Assembly: GCF_004320525.1 (NCBI RefSeq)
Contig: NZ_SIHX01000010.1
Span: 99,247-163,246, forward strand
Direction of reading: 5' to 3'
Length of the DNA: 64,000 nt
From: Arthrobacter sp. S39
GTDB lineage: Bacteria; Actinomycetota; Actinomycetes; Actinomycetales; Micrococcaceae
Part shown: positions 42,082-51,566 of the stretch, piece by piece
How positions within the stretch are numbered: position 1 is the first letter of the stretch
Layout: each line of letters opens with the position of its first letter
Translations under genes and position numbers: made by a program
The notes under the pieces: model-generated
Database searches by the model: none
Told to the model about the DNA's origin: nothing
Seen by the model: only the letters and a program-made list of their open reading frames with translations

Positions 42082-43320
42082 ATGAAGTCAGCACACAGGA
42101 CCGCGCGTCCGCTCTCCTTGGCCGTTGCCGCCCTTGTCGGCCTGCCGCTGTTCATCTCAGGCTGCGGAGCGGCCGGTAATTCGGCTTCCTCCACTGAGCC
42201 CGTCAAAGAGATCTCGGTGGTTGACTACTACAACAACGAGCCGGACAAGTCCTTCATCGGCGACGCCCTCACCGCCTGCGGCACCAAAGCGGGCGTCACC
42301 ATCAAGCGCGAGACTGTTCCGGGCAAATCGCTGATCTCCAAGGTGCTCCAGCAGTCCTCCTCCAAAACGCTGCCCGACGTACTCATGCTGGACAACCCCG
42401 ACCTGCAGCAAATTGCCGCCACGGGGGCACTGGCCCCCTTGGCCGATTTCAAAATCAGCACAGACGACTTTGCTCCCGGCGTGCTCAGCGCCGGCACCTA
42501 CAAGGACAAGGTCTACGGCCTGGCACCCACCGTCAACACCATCGCCCTGTTCTACAACAAGGACATCCTGGCTAAAGCCGGCGTTACGCCGCCCACCACC
42601 TGGGATGAGCTGAAGTCAGCAGCCGCCAAGCTCACGTCCGGGGACCAGTACGGACTGGCATTCAACGCCAACCCCACCTACGAAGGGACGTGGCAGTTCC
42701 TCCCGGTCATGTGGTCAAACGGCGGTGACGAAAAGAAAATCGACACCAAAGAGACCGAACAGGCCCTGCAGCTGTGGACGGATTTGGTCAAGAACGGTTC
42801 GGTCTCCTCCTCCGCCCTGAACTGGACCCAGGCCGACGTGAAGGACCAGTTCATGGCAGGCAAGGCAGCCATGATGGTCAACGGCCCGTGGCAGATTCCA
42901 TCTCTGGACAAGCAGCCGGCCCTTCAGTACGGCGTTGTGAAGATCCCGGTCCGTGAAGCCGGCCAGACGTCCGTGGCCCCGCTCGGCGGTGAAGTCTGGA
43001 CCGTCCCGCAGACCGGCAATAAGACCCGCCAGGCCAAGGCGGCCGAAGTGGTTGCCTGCCTGAACAGCGATGAAAACCAACTGGCGATGGCCAAGGTCCG
43101 CAACACCATTCCGTCCAAGACCACGCTTGCGGAAACCTTCGCATCCGAGAACCCCAAGCTCGCCACCTTCACCGAGCTGATCAAGACCGCCCGGGCACGG
43201 ACCGGCCAGCTAGGCGAGGAATGGCCTGGCCAGGCCACCAAGATCTACACCGCCATCCAGACGGCGCTGACCGGCAACGCCTCTCCGGCCGACGCGCTCA
43301 AGCAGGCCCAGGGCCAGTAG
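42082..43320 (+). CDS. ABC transporter substrate-binding lipoprotein (family 1, carbohydrate)
   Basis: This is a 412-residue family 1 extracellular solute-binding protein. The signal peptide ends at a lipobox (LFISGCG). Typical elements are ISVVDYYNNEPDKSF, DVLMLDNPDLQQIA, TVNTIALFYNKDILAKAGV and TPPTTWDEL. AAAGGA precedes the ATG at 42082; the frame is open further upstream, into the LacI gene. It starts a five-gene operon with two permeases, a ThuA-like protein and a Gfo/Idh/MocA oxidoreductase. The ligand is probably an oligosaccharide or modified sugar. No ATPase is present, so a shared MsiK-type ATPase elsewhere is expected. Confidence 0.93.
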   Translation: MKSAHRTARPLSLAVAALVGLPLFISGCGAAGNSASSTEPVKEISVVDYYNNEPDKSFIGDALTACGTKAGVTIKRETVPGKSLISKVLQQSSSKTLPDVLMLDNPDLQQIAATGALAPLADFKISTDDFAPGVLSAGTYKDKVYGLAPTVNTIALFYNKDILAKAGVTPPTTWDELKSAAAKLTSGDQYGLAFNANPTYEGTWQFLPVMWSNGGDEKKIDTKETEQALQLWTDLVKNGSVSSSALNWTQADVKDQFMAGKAAMMVNGPWQIPSLDKQPALQYGVVKIPVREAGQTSVAPLGGEVWTVPQTGNKTRQAKAAEVVACLNSDENQLAMAKVRNTIPSKTTLAETFASENPKLATFTELIKTARARTGQLGEEWPGQATKIYTAIQTALTGNASPADALKQAQGQ

Positions 43321-43326
43321 GCAGCC

Positions 43327-44331
43327 ATGTCAATGACAACCGACTTGTCACATACGGCGGCGGGGCCGTCCGCGGGAAAATCCTCCCGGAAGCACGGACG
43401 CGCGAACACTTCAGGGACTGAAGCGCAATCTCCGAGGCGGCGCAGCCGCCAACGCCGCGAGCGCATCTTCCAGTGGCTCTTCCTGGTCCCTGCTGTGGTC
43501 TACATGGCTCTGTTCTTTGGCTACCCGGTAGCCAAGAACGTCGTCATGAGCTTCCAGGACTACACCACGTCCACATTCTTCACCGGAGAAGCCCCCTGGG
43601 TGGGGTTGGCCAACTACGCGACTGTATTGTCGTCGTCGTTGTTCTCCACCTCGCTGCTGAACACCGCGCTCTTTACGCTGGGGTCCATCCTGGGCCAGTT
43701 CGTCATCGGGCTGGCGCTGGCGATCTTCTTCCAGCGCAAGTTCCCGCTCAACGGAATCCTGCGGTCGTTGCTTCTGCTGCCCTGGCTCCTGCCGCTGATC
43801 GTTTCGAGTGCCGTGTGGCGCTGGATCCTGGACAAGGACAGCGGCGCCCTGAACCGCTTCCTCGGCGCCCTCGGCATCATCGACACCGGCATCCCGTGGC
43901 TGACCAGCACTTCCCTGGCGCTGATTGCCGTGGTGGGGGTGAATATCTGGATTGGCATTCCCTTCAACCTGACCATCCTGTACGGCGGCCTCCAGGAAAT
44001 CCCGGACGAGCTGTACGAGGCAGGGTCCCTTGACGGGGCCACCGGGTGGCGGGCGTTCCGGCACATCACGTGGCCCATGCTGCGGCCGGTGGTCAGCGTG
44101 GTCCTGGTGCTCGGCGTCGTGTACACGCTCAAGGTGCTGGACATCATCCTGGGCCTCACCAACGGCGGGCCCGCGAATTCAACCCAGACCATCGCCACCC
44201 AGTCCTACGCCCTGTCCTTCAACGAGTTCAAATTCGGCGAAGGCGCGGCCCTGGGCAATGTGCTGGTGATCATTTCCCTGGTGTTCGCGGTCCTCTACCT
44301 GCGGGCCAGCCGACGCGCAGTGGACGAGTGA
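43327..44331 (+). CDS. Carbohydrate ABC transporter permease (MalF/UgpA type)
   Basis: This is a 334-residue permease with six main membrane segments after a basic ~50-residue N-terminal tail (EAQSPRRRSRQRRERIFQWL). The cytoplasmic EAA loop reads DELYEAGSLDGATGWRAFRHITWPML, the coupling site for the ATPase. It follows the binding protein by six bases and pairs with the MalG-type permease that follows. Confidence 0.92.
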   Translation: MSMTTDLSHTAAGPSAGKSSRKHGRANTSGTEAQSPRRRSRQRRERIFQWLFLVPAVVYMALFFGYPVAKNVVMSFQDYTTSTFFTGEAPWVGLANYATVLSSSLFSTSLLNTALFTLGSILGQFVIGLALAIFFQRKFPLNGILRSLLLLPWLLPLIVSSAVWRWILDKDSGALNRFLGALGIIDTGIPWLTSTSLALIAVVGVNIWIGIPFNLTILYGGLQEIPDELYEAGSLDGATGWRAFRHITWPMLRPVVSVVLVLGVVYTLKVLDIILGLTNGGPANSTQTIATQSYALSFNEFKFGEGAALGNVLVIISLVFAVLYLRASRRAVDE

Positions 44332-44338
44332 GGAAACC

Positions 44339-45193
44339 ATGACAACCCAACTGAAGGCACCCGCCAGCCGAAGCGCCGTTGCCGCCTCGGGCCGCAAGAA
44401 CTGGGCGTACACGGCATTGGCCATCTTCTTCCTGGCCGTCATGCTGTTCCCGGTCTACTGGATGGTCAATGCATCCCTGCAGCCCAACGGCGCCACCCTT
44501 GAAACCTCGTGGCTGCCGCTGAAGCCCGACTTCACCGGCTACGCCACAGCCATTAACGAACAGGGCGGCAACCTTGGCACCAGCCTGGTCATCTCCCTCG
44601 GAAGTGTGGCGTTGAGCCTGGCCATCGCAGCCCCCGCGGCCTATGCCCTGGCGTACTTCAAGGTCCGGGGCGCAGGCGTGGTCCTGTTCGCCATCCTCAT
44701 CAGCCAGATGATCCCGGGCATCGTGGTGGCCAACGCGCTGTACACCGCGTACAACGACCTTGGCCTGCTTAACTCCATTCCAGGCCTCATCCTTGCGGAC
44801 TCGGCGCACGGCATCCCGTTCGCCATCCTCATCATCCGGGCGTTCATGAATGGCATGCCGGCGTCCGTGATCGAGGCTGCGCGGGTGGACGGCGCGGGCC
44901 ATCTCCGGGCGTTCTGGTCGATCGTGATCCCGCTGAGCCGGAACTCCCTGATCACCGCGGGCCTGTTCACGTTCCTGTTTGCCTGGAGCGACTTCCTGTT
45001 CGCACTGACCCTGACCACTACAGAGGCCGTCCGGCCCGTGACGCTGGGCATCTTCCAGTACATCGGCGCCTACGTGAACGACTGGAGTTCAGTGATGGCG
45101 ACGGCGGTACTCGCCTCCATCCCGGCCATCGTCCTGCTGGTCGCGGCCCAGAAATACATCGCCGCCGGCACCACCGGCGGCGCGGTCAAATAG
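44339..45193 (+). CDS. Carbohydrate ABC transporter permease (MalG/UgpE type)
   Basis: This is a 284-residue permease with six membrane segments. The EAA loop is MPASVIEAARVDGAGHLRAFWSIVIPL, and the first periplasmic loop after VYWMVNASLQPNG is typical of MalG. GAGGAAA precedes the ATG. It forms a heterodimer with the upstream permease. Confidence 0.92.
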   Translation: MTTQLKAPASRSAVAASGRKNWAYTALAIFFLAVMLFPVYWMVNASLQPNGATLETSWLPLKPDFTGYATAINEQGGNLGTSLVISLGSVALSLAIAAPAAYALAYFKVRGAGVVLFAILISQMIPGIVVANALYTAYNDLGLLNSIPGLILADSAHGIPFAILIIRAFMNGMPASVIEAARVDGAGHLRAFWSIVIPLSRNSLITAGLFTFLFAWSDFLFALTLTTTEAVRPVTLGIFQYIGAYVNDWSSVMATAVLASIPAIVLLVAAQKYIAAGTTGGAVK

Positions 45194-45222
45194 ACCGCCT
45201 ACAACACCTACAAGGAGAAATC

Positions 45223-45996
45223 ATGACTGACAGCAAGCCCATCCGCGTCACCGTCTGGAGCGAGAACCGGCACGAGAAGCGGGACGAACTGGTCGCCCGC
45301 CTGTACCCGGACGGAATGCACGGCGCCGTCAAGGCGGGTATCGAGGAGAACCTGGGCTCCGCCGTCGTGGTCCGGACCGCAACCCTGGACGAACCGGAAC
45401 ACGGCCTCGCGGAGGAAGTACTCGCCAACACTGACGTCCTGACCTGGTGGGGACACATGTCCCACGCGGACGTCGACGACGCGATCGTGGAGCGCGTACA
45501 CCGCCACGTCCTTGCCGGCATGGGGTTGATCGTGCTGCACTCCGGGCACTGGTCCAAGATCTTCACGAAGCTTATGGGCACCTCGTGCACCCTTCGCTGG
45601 CGCTCCGAACAGGACCGCGAACTCGTATGGACAGTCGACCCCACCCACCCCATCGCCAAGGGTGTGCCGCACCCCATCGAAATTCCCGAGCAGGAGATGT
45701 ACGGCGAATTCTTCGACATCCCCACACCTGAGGAACTCGTGTTCATCAGCTCGTTCAGCGGCGGCGAAGTCTTCCGTTCCGGCTGCACGTTCCGTCGCGG
45801 ACACGGCAAGATCTTCTTCTTCAGCCCCGGCGACCAGGACTACCCCGTCTACCACCACAAGGACATCCGCCGGGTCATCGCCAACGCAGTGGAATGGGCC
45901 GTCACCGACCGCCCGGAACGCGCCGTCCCCGAGCTGCTGCGCTATGAGACCGGTGACTTCTTCAACGGCAAGAGCTACCAGGGAGCCAACGCGTGA
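45223..45996 (+). CDS. ThuA-like (trehalose utilisation) domain protein
   Basis: This is a 257-residue class I glutamine-amidotransferase-fold protein of the ThuA family. The motifs are IRVTVWSENRHEK, LYPDGMHGAVKAGIEEN, LTWWGHMSHADVDDAIVERV and GLIVLHSGHWSKIF. ThuA proteins work with Gfo/Idh/MocA oxidoreductases in oxidising or processing disaccharides and glycosides. AAGGAG precedes the ATG. It overlaps the oxidoreductase gene by four bases, so the pair is functionally coupled. Confidence 0.88.
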   Translation: MTDSKPIRVTVWSENRHEKRDELVARLYPDGMHGAVKAGIEENLGSAVVVRTATLDEPEHGLAEEVLANTDVLTWWGHMSHADVDDAIVERVHRHVLAGMGLIVLHSGHWSKIFTKLMGTSCTLRWRSEQDRELVWTVDPTHPIAKGVPHPIEIPEQEMYGEFFDIPTPEELVFISSFSGGEVFRSGCTFRRGHGKIFFFSPGDQDYPVYHHKDIRRVIANAVEWAVTDRPERAVPELLRYETGDFFNGKSYQGANA

Positions 45997-47120
45997 GCAC
46001 CCCCTTCGCCACCATCCCCGACGACGGCACTCCGCTTCGCGTTGTCGTCGTCGGCGCCGGCGGCATGGGCCGCGCCTGGCTCAGGACCGTCGAAGAGTCC
46101 GCCGCGGTGGAGCTCGCAGGCATCGTCGACCTGGACCTGGACGCCGCCCGGGCGGCTGCCGCGGCGCTGGGACGTCCCGACCTCCCGGTGGGCGCCGGTA
46201 CAGCCGCGCTGGCGTCCGACGTCGGCGCCCAGGCGGTCATCAACGTCACCGTCCCTGCCGCGCATCATCCGGTCACCACCGAAGCACTTGCCGCCGGGCT
46301 GCCCGTCCTCGGCGAAAAACCCGTGGCGTCCACCGTGGCCCAGGGACTGTCGCTCGCGGCCGCCGCGGAACTCCACGGCCAGCTGTTTATGGTCAGCCAG
46401 TCCCGCCGCTACAACAGGCACCTGTTCGAAGCGAAGCGTCTGTCCTCTTCCCTGGGCAGGGTGGGCATCGTCTCCGCCGAGTTCTTCAAGGCACCGCATT
46501 TTGGCGGATTCCGGGATGCCATGGACCACCCCCTGCTCTTGGACATGGCGGTCCACCAGTTCGACATGGCACGGTTCCTGCTCGACGCGGATCCCGTCTC
46601 CGTCTTCTGTGAGGAGTACAACCCCGCCTGGAGCTGGTACCGCGGGGATGCGGGCTCCACAGCCATCTTCGAGATGACCGGCGGCGAACGCTTCGTGTTC
46701 AACGGCAGCTGGTGCAGTCCGGGCCAGGAAACCTCATGGAACGCTGCGTGGCGGATCAGCGGCGAGCACGGAACGGTCCTGTGGGACGGCGACAACAGCC
46801 CGGTATCCTCGGTAGCCTCCGACACGGGCTACAGCGAAGACCCTGGCCAGGAAATCGCCGGGTCGCTGCGGGACTTCGTGGCCGCTGTCCGCACGGGGAG
46901 TACGCCGATGGGAAGGGTCCACCAGAACATCATGAGCCTGGCCATGGTCGAAGCTGCCATCCAGAGCGCGGCCACCGGAACCCGCGTGTCCGTGGACGGA
47001 CTCCTCGAAGACTCCTACCGGCAGGCCATCCTTGCCGAGCGCGACCCCGCAGTGCTGGAAGTCCTGAAGTCCTGGACATCGGTCCGGAATGCCCTCACCG
47101 GCGAAAGCGTCGCCCTCTGA
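45993..47120 (+). CDS. Gfo/Idh/MocA family oxidoreductase
   Basis: This is a 375-residue NAD(P)-dependent sugar oxidoreductase. It has the Rossmann motif VVVVGAGGMGRAWLRTVE, the EKP motif in GLPVLGEKPVAST and the catalytic-region HQFDMARFLLD. The GTG start has GGGAG upstream and overlaps the ThuA-like gene. Members oxidise or rearrange sugar ring positions. Together with the importer and ThuA-like protein it should process the imported glycoside. Confidence 0.9.
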   Translation: MSTPFATIPDDGTPLRVVVVGAGGMGRAWLRTVEESAAVELAGIVDLDLDAARAAAAALGRPDLPVGAGTAALASDVGAQAVINVTVPAAHHPVTTEALAAGLPVLGEKPVASTVAQGLSLAAAAELHGQLFMVSQSRRYNRHLFEAKRLSSSLGRVGIVSAEFFKAPHFGGFRDAMDHPLLLDMAVHQFDMARFLLDADPVSVFCEEYNPAWSWYRGDAGSTAIFEMTGGERFVFNGSWCSPGQETSWNAAWRISGEHGTVLWDGDNSPVSSVASDTGYSEDPGQEIAGSLRDFVAAVRTGSTPMGRVHQNIMSLAMVEAAIQSAATGTRVSVDGLLEDSYRQAILAERDPAVLEVLKSWTSVRNALTGESVAL

Positions 47121-47175
47121 CCGGCTGGGGCGGAGAGCCGATGCCTGTCATGGATGTTTAGGGCAGACTGGTGGC

Positions 47176-48249
47176 GTGAACGGAATCCGGTGGGTGCTGC
47201 ACGTCGACCTCGACCAGTTCATCGCGGCGGTCGAAGTGCTCCGGCGGCCCGAGCTTGCGGGCAAGCCGATCATTATCGGCGGCCGGGGCGACCCCACGGA
47301 ACGGGCCGTGGTGTCCACGGCATCCTACGAGGCCAGGGCGTTCGGTGTGGGTTCCGGAATGCCCTTGCGCATTGCGGCCCGGAAAGTGCCCGACGCCGTG
47401 ATCCTGCCCGTCGACCAGGAAGCCTACCTCGCGGCGTCTGACACGGTGATGGCTACCCTGCGCGCGCAGCCCGGCGCCACCGTGCAGGTGCTGGGCTGGG
47501 ATGAAGCCTTTATCGGTACTGAGACAGGCAACCCGGAGGCCTACGCCCGGCAGGTGCAGGCCGATGTCCTGGAACGGACGCAGCTGCATTGCAGCGTGGG
47601 CATCGGCGACACCCTGGTCCGGGCCAAGGTCGCCACCGGTTTCGGCAAGCCGGCCGGCGTCTTCCGTCTCACCGCCGGGAACTGGCTCGAAGTCATGGGC
47701 GGCCGGCCCACCAAGGACCTGTGGGGCGTCGGAACCAAAGTCTCTGGCCGGCTGGCCAAACTCGGCATCAATACCGTCGCCGAGCTCGCCGCGTCCGACC
47801 CCCAGGACCTGGTCCCGGAGTTCGGCCCCAGGATGGGTCCCTGGTACGCGGAGCTCGGACGCGGTGATGGCGCCAGCGTTGTGGACGACACCCCGTGGGT
47901 TGCCCGCGGGCACAGCAGGGAGACCACCTTCCAGCGGGACCTGACCGAGCCGGCCCAGGTGGACGGCGCCGTGAGGGAACTGGCGGCGCGTGTCCTTGAG
48001 GATGTTGTGGCGGAAGGACGGCCCGTGGTCGGGCTGACGCTGAAGGTCCGGTATGCGCCGTTCATCACCAAGACCCACGCGAGGAAGATTTCCGAGACAT
48101 TCGACCGGAACGAAATCCTGGCGCAGGCCCTGGACCTCGCAGCCGGCATCGAAGCGGGCCGTCCCATCCGGCTCCTGGGCCTGCGGGCCGAAATGGCAAT
48201 GCCCGACGACGCCCGGAAGGGGCATACGCCGACGCGCGGCGGTTGGTGA
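47176..48249 (+). CDS. Y-family DNA polymerase (DinB/Pol IV-like)
   Basis: This is a 357-residue lesion-bypass polymerase. The N-terminal acidic motif is HVDLDQFIAAVEV, and the second catalytic motif reads VLGWDEAFIGTE, retaining the Asp-Glu pair but with Gly-Trp where most have Ser-Ile/Val. VGIGDTLVRAKVATGFGKP follows, then the helix-hairpin-helix (LWGVGTKVSGRLAKLGINTVAELA) and the little finger domain. I start at the GTG at 47176, just before the HVDLD motif. It is unlinked to its sugar-operon neighbours. Confidence 0.9.
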   Translation: MNGIRWVLHVDLDQFIAAVEVLRRPELAGKPIIIGGRGDPTERAVVSTASYEARAFGVGSGMPLRIAARKVPDAVILPVDQEAYLAASDTVMATLRAQPGATVQVLGWDEAFIGTETGNPEAYARQVQADVLERTQLHCSVGIGDTLVRAKVATGFGKPAGVFRLTAGNWLEVMGGRPTKDLWGVGTKVSGRLAKLGINTVAELAASDPQDLVPEFGPRMGPWYAELGRGDGASVVDDTPWVARGHSRETTFQRDLTEPAQVDGAVRELAARVLEDVVAEGRPVVGLTLKVRYAPFITKTHARKISETFDRNEILAQALDLAAGIEAGRPIRLLGLRAEMAMPDDARKGHTPTRGGW

Positions 48250-48332
48250 CGGCGCAGCTCGCGTGCCCGAGCTTGTCGAGAGCACCGGGATAGCCCTGCG
48301 GCCGGAGCTCCGCCAATCGATTCGCGCATCAT

Positions 48333-49535
48333 CTAGGGTCGTTCCTGGTGTGGCGTTGGGATCCCCGCTGGTTTGCGTTGACGTTGACGGAGCGCCAGCA
48401 GTGGAAACAGCAGTACCGAGAGCATTCCTGCTCCAACGAGCGCGGATGCGGTCCCGCTGGAGATCAGCCCCTCGTCCTGGCCAATGGCTGTCACCGCTAC
48501 GATAATCGGCAATCCTGTTGCCCCAAACAACATGATGGACCGTTTGTCGGCCCATGTGGAGTTGGGAGGACTGGCGAGCAGCGACGGAAGCCCGCGGATG
48601 ACGAGCAGTAGGAGCAGGAACAGCGGGATCATTGCGAGCGTGGCCGGGCTGGAGGTCAGCGCGCGCAGGTCGAAGTCCACGCCGGTGTCGATGAAGAAGA
48701 CCGGCACCAGGAACCCGAACGCGATGGCGTCGATTTTCGTCTCGATGACCGTCCGATCCTCTTCGGGAGCCCGTGCGATGGCAACCTTCCAGAGGACCCC
48801 GGCGGCGAATGCACCCAGCAGCATGTCCAGTCCCAGCACCATACTCAGCACCACGAGCGCGGTGAGAATGAACATGATGGACCGGACGGCGAACTGGCCG
48901 CTGGTGTGGAGGGTCCTGGTGACGTGGGAGTGGAGCAGTGTGTGCCGTGCGCGCGAGGCGAGATAAATCGCCAGGCCCGTCAGCAGAACAAACCCGAGGA
49001 GTACTGCTGTGGCCGGTCCCAACTGCCTGCCACTGAAGAACAGCGAGATCGCGACGAGCGGACCAAACTCCCCGGCCGCACCCAGTGCTGTGACCGCGAT
49101 ACCAACAGGGGACTTCGATTCACCGGCATCGCGAAGGATTGGGAGCAGCGCGCCCAGTGCTGTGGAGCACAGGGCAACGCCGATGATCACGGCGGCCTCG
49201 GGTGTGGGGGCCAGGAGGAGGCCGGCACCTATTCCGGCCGCCAAAGAGATGACCCAGCCGGCAGATGCGCGATTGGCGGGCCGGCCTCGGATGACTGCGA
49301 AATCAATTTCGTTGCCGGCAACGAAGAAGAGCATGGCCAGCCCGAATTGGGCCAGCGTATCTGTGAACTCGGCGGGCTGGATCCACCCCAGCAGGCTGGG
49401 TCCGAGCATGATTCCGAGGACAATTTCGAAGACCACGATCGGCACCTTGACCACCCGATCAAGGGAGCGGGCCGCGAGGGGCGCAGCGATAGCCAGCAAG
49501 GCAATCAGAACCAATGACGTGGACAAGCCGTGCAC
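48333..49535 (-). CDS. Cation:proton antiporter (CPA2/Kef type)
   Basis: This is a 400-residue membrane antiporter with about 12 hydrophobic segments. The family region FGLAMLFFVAGNEIDFAVIRG and LLGAFAAGVLWKVA are present. The ND-type ion-binding position is not certain from reading alone. I choose the GTG at 49535 because GGAGG lies eight bases upstream; a TTG at 49568 is the alternative. It lacks a C-terminal TrkA domain. It likely exchanges Na+ or K+ for protons. Confidence 0.87.
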   Translation of the reverse strand: MHGLSTSLVLIALLAIAAPLAARSLDRVVKVPIVVFEIVLGIMLGPSLLGWIQPAEFTDTLAQFGLAMLFFVAGNEIDFAVIRGRPANRASAGWVISLAAGIGAGLLLAPTPEAAVIIGVALCSTALGALLPILRDAGESKSPVGIAVTALGAAGEFGPLVAISLFFSGRQLGPATAVLLGFVLLTGLAIYLASRARHTLLHSHVTRTLHTSGQFAVRSIMFILTALVVLSMVLGLDMLLGAFAAGVLWKVAIARAPEEDRTVIETKIDAIAFGFLVPVFFIDTGVDFDLRALTSSPATLAMIPLFLLLLLVIRGLPSLLASPPNSTWADKRSIMLFGATGLPIIVAVTAIGQDEGLISSGTASALVGAGMLSVLLFPLLALRQRQRKPAGIPTPHQERP

Positions 49536-49805
49536 CTGCGGCGCCTCCGATACCTCGGTTGCTTCCAAGGAAAAGTAATCCCAAAGCTACCGCCACTTCT
49601 GGTGATGGCGCTATCAGCCCCCGTGCCGCAGGGGGACATTTTCTGCACGGACATGCCTCATGCCAGGCAATAGTAAGCATAGTGATCATCTTTTGGTATT
49701 CTCAAACGTTTCCTCCTGCAGGGATGTGGTGAGCCATGCCCCGATCCTCACTCCAGCTGCCGGTGGTGCCAACTACTGTCAACAGGTCGAAAGGGCGGGG
49801 ATCAC

Positions 49806-50561
49806 ATGCCGGTCTGGATGCAGGCACTGATGTGGGGGACCGTTGCCGGCGGCGCGCTGGTGCTGGGCTCAGGCATCGCCTGGCTGTGGAAGGTGCCGCC
49901 CCGGATGGTTTCGACCATTATGGCGTTCGGCGCGGGTGTCCTCATTTCTGCCTTGGCTTTTGAACTGGTTGACGAGGCAGTCGAGGGTGGCGGGTTGCTG
50001 CCCACTGTGGCCGGGTTTCTCTGCGGCGCGTTGATCTTCGTTGGCTCAAACATCCTCCTGGCCCGTGCGGGAGCCAAACACAGGAAACGTTCGGGAGAGC
50101 AACAGCCGAACGAACAGGAATCCCCGGGCAGCGGAACCGCGATCGCCGTCGGAGCCCTGATTGACGGTATTCCTGAGTCCGTGGTCCTGGGATTGGGCCT
50201 GGTCATTTCCGGAAACGTGAGCCCCGCGATGCTGGCCGCCGTTTTCATCTCCAATGTCCCCGAAGGCCTGTCCAGCACTGCTGGCATGAAAAAAGCGGGC
50301 CGCAGCGGGAAATACGTGTTTGGCATCTGGGGAGGAATCGCAGTGTTCTGCGGGCTGGCGTCGCTCGTCGGCTACGCCGCCCTGGAAAATGCTCCGGCCG
50401 AAATGATCGCGTTCATCACGGCCATCGCGGCCGGAGGCATTCTGGCCATGCTGGCGGACACGATGATTCCGGAGGCCTTTGAAGAGCACCACAACCTCAC
50501 CGGCTTCACAGCGGCGGTCGGATTCCTGACGGCCTTCACAATCCACCGGGTCGGGGGCTAG
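49806..50561 (+). CDS. ZIP family metal transporter
   Basis: This is a 251-residue protein with about eight membrane segments and a His/Lys-poor hydrophilic loop (AKHRKRSGEQQPNEQES). The two ZIP core motifs read GALIDGIPESVVLG and ISNVPEGLSS. The first has Asp-Gly in place of the usual His-Asn, so one metal ligand differs from ZupT-type zinc importers. GGGGAT precedes the ATG. The 237 bases upstream hold no gene. The substrate is probably a divalent metal. Confidence 0.83.
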   Translation: MPVWMQALMWGTVAGGALVLGSGIAWLWKVPPRMVSTIMAFGAGVLISALAFELVDEAVEGGGLLPTVAGFLCGALIFVGSNILLARAGAKHRKRSGEQQPNEQESPGSGTAIAVGALIDGIPESVVLGLGLVISGNVSPAMLAAVFISNVPEGLSSTAGMKKAGRSGKYVFGIWGGIAVFCGLASLVGYAALENAPAEMIAFITAIAAGGILAMLADTMIPEAFEEHHNLTGFTAAVGFLTAFTIHRVGG

Positions 50562-50639
50562 GAAGCCCCGCAGTTCAGGGTGGTTCCACGGCCTATGCGT
50601 TCCAGCTCCAAAACCATCTGGGTGCCGTAGGGTGACGTC

Positions 50640-51014
50640 ATGGAACTCCGTCTCGAGGTTGTCCAAGTGCCCGTCTCCGACGTGGACCGGGCCAAAGCCT
50701 TCTACACCGACAAACTCGGCTTCGTGCTCGATCACGACGTCGAACACATCCCCGGCATGCGCGTCGTTCAGCTGACCCCGCCGGGCTCATCCTGCTCCAT
50801 TGTGATCGGGACCGGCATGACCTCCATGGTTCCGGGAAGCCTCGAAGGACTGCAGTTGGTGGTGCCGGACATGCACGAGGCACGTAGCGTGCTCCTTGGC
50901 CGGGGGGCTCCCATCAGCGAAGCCCAGGACATGGGCGGATTTGCTTTCGCTTACCTCAGCGATCCGGACGGCAACCGCTGGGTCATCCAGGAAATCCCGC
51001 CCAAGGCACCGTAG
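50640..51014 (+). CDS. VOC family (glyoxalase-like) protein
   Basis: This is a 124-residue single-domain protein with two beta-alpha-beta-beta-beta units: LEVVQVPVSDVDRAKAFYTD and KLGFVLDHDVEH, then SLEGLQLVVPDMHEARSVL and YLSDPDGNRWVIQE. The substrate is unknown. It is monocistronic with a weak GGGTGA upstream of the ATG. Confidence 0.85.
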   Translation: MELRLEVVQVPVSDVDRAKAFYTDKLGFVLDHDVEHIPGMRVVQLTPPGSSCSIVIGTGMTSMVPGSLEGLQLVVPDMHEARSVLLGRGAPISEAQDMGGFAFAYLSDPDGNRWVIQEIPPKAP

Positions 51015-51039
51015 CCGAAGTCTTGCGCCCGCGCGGCTC

Positions 51040-51441
51040 TCACCGCAGCACTGCGGCTACTGCGCTGATCTCGACGAGCGCGCCGGGCACGCCCAGCCCA
51101 GCCACACGTGCCGCGGTGACCAGGGCCGGTTCATCGGATGCGAGTTCGGCCGCGATCGCCCCGTAGCCCGCGGCGAGGTCGGCGCCGTCGACGAAGAGCA
51201 CTGTCCAGTGGACGACGTCGGCGAGGGTGGCGCCAGCCGCGGCGAGCGCGGTCCTCGCGTTCTCGAGGGCGCGGGCAGACTGCGCCGCCACGTCTCCCTC
51301 TCCGATAAGCGCGCCGTCGCCGTCGACGGCGTTCTGGCCGCCGACATAGATGGTGGTCGCGCCGGGCGGAACGATGGCGACGTGGCTGAAGGCCGGGCTC
51401 GAGACAAGCCCCTGGGGACGGATGCGCTGTATGGGTGCCAT
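51040..51441 (-). CDS. RidA (YjgF/YER057c/UK114) family protein
   Basis: This is a 133-residue protein with the RidA landmarks IYVGGQNAVDGDG, VAAQSARALENARTALAAAG and the terminal VPGALVEISAVA. The usual catalytic-site Arg near residue 105 appears to be in TAARVAGLG. RidA hydrolyses reactive enamine/imine intermediates of PLP enzymes; diverged members act in other catabolic steps. It converges on the VOC gene. Confidence 0.85.
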   Translation of the reverse strand: MAPIQRIRPQGLVSSPAFSHVAIVPPGATTIYVGGQNAVDGDGALIGEGDVAAQSARALENARTALAAAGATLADVVHWTVLFVDGADLAAGYGAIAAELASDEPALVTAARVAGLGVPGALVEISAVAAVLR

Positions 51442-51566
51442 GCCTGCATGGTCTCACTGACCGCCGGCGGAGGGGAGTCCTGGAGATAAAGCAGGCCCCT
51501 TGAACCTCCCATCGTCCCGGGGTTAGCATGGCCGCCACTGACGTCGATCACATCGAGGAGACGGTC

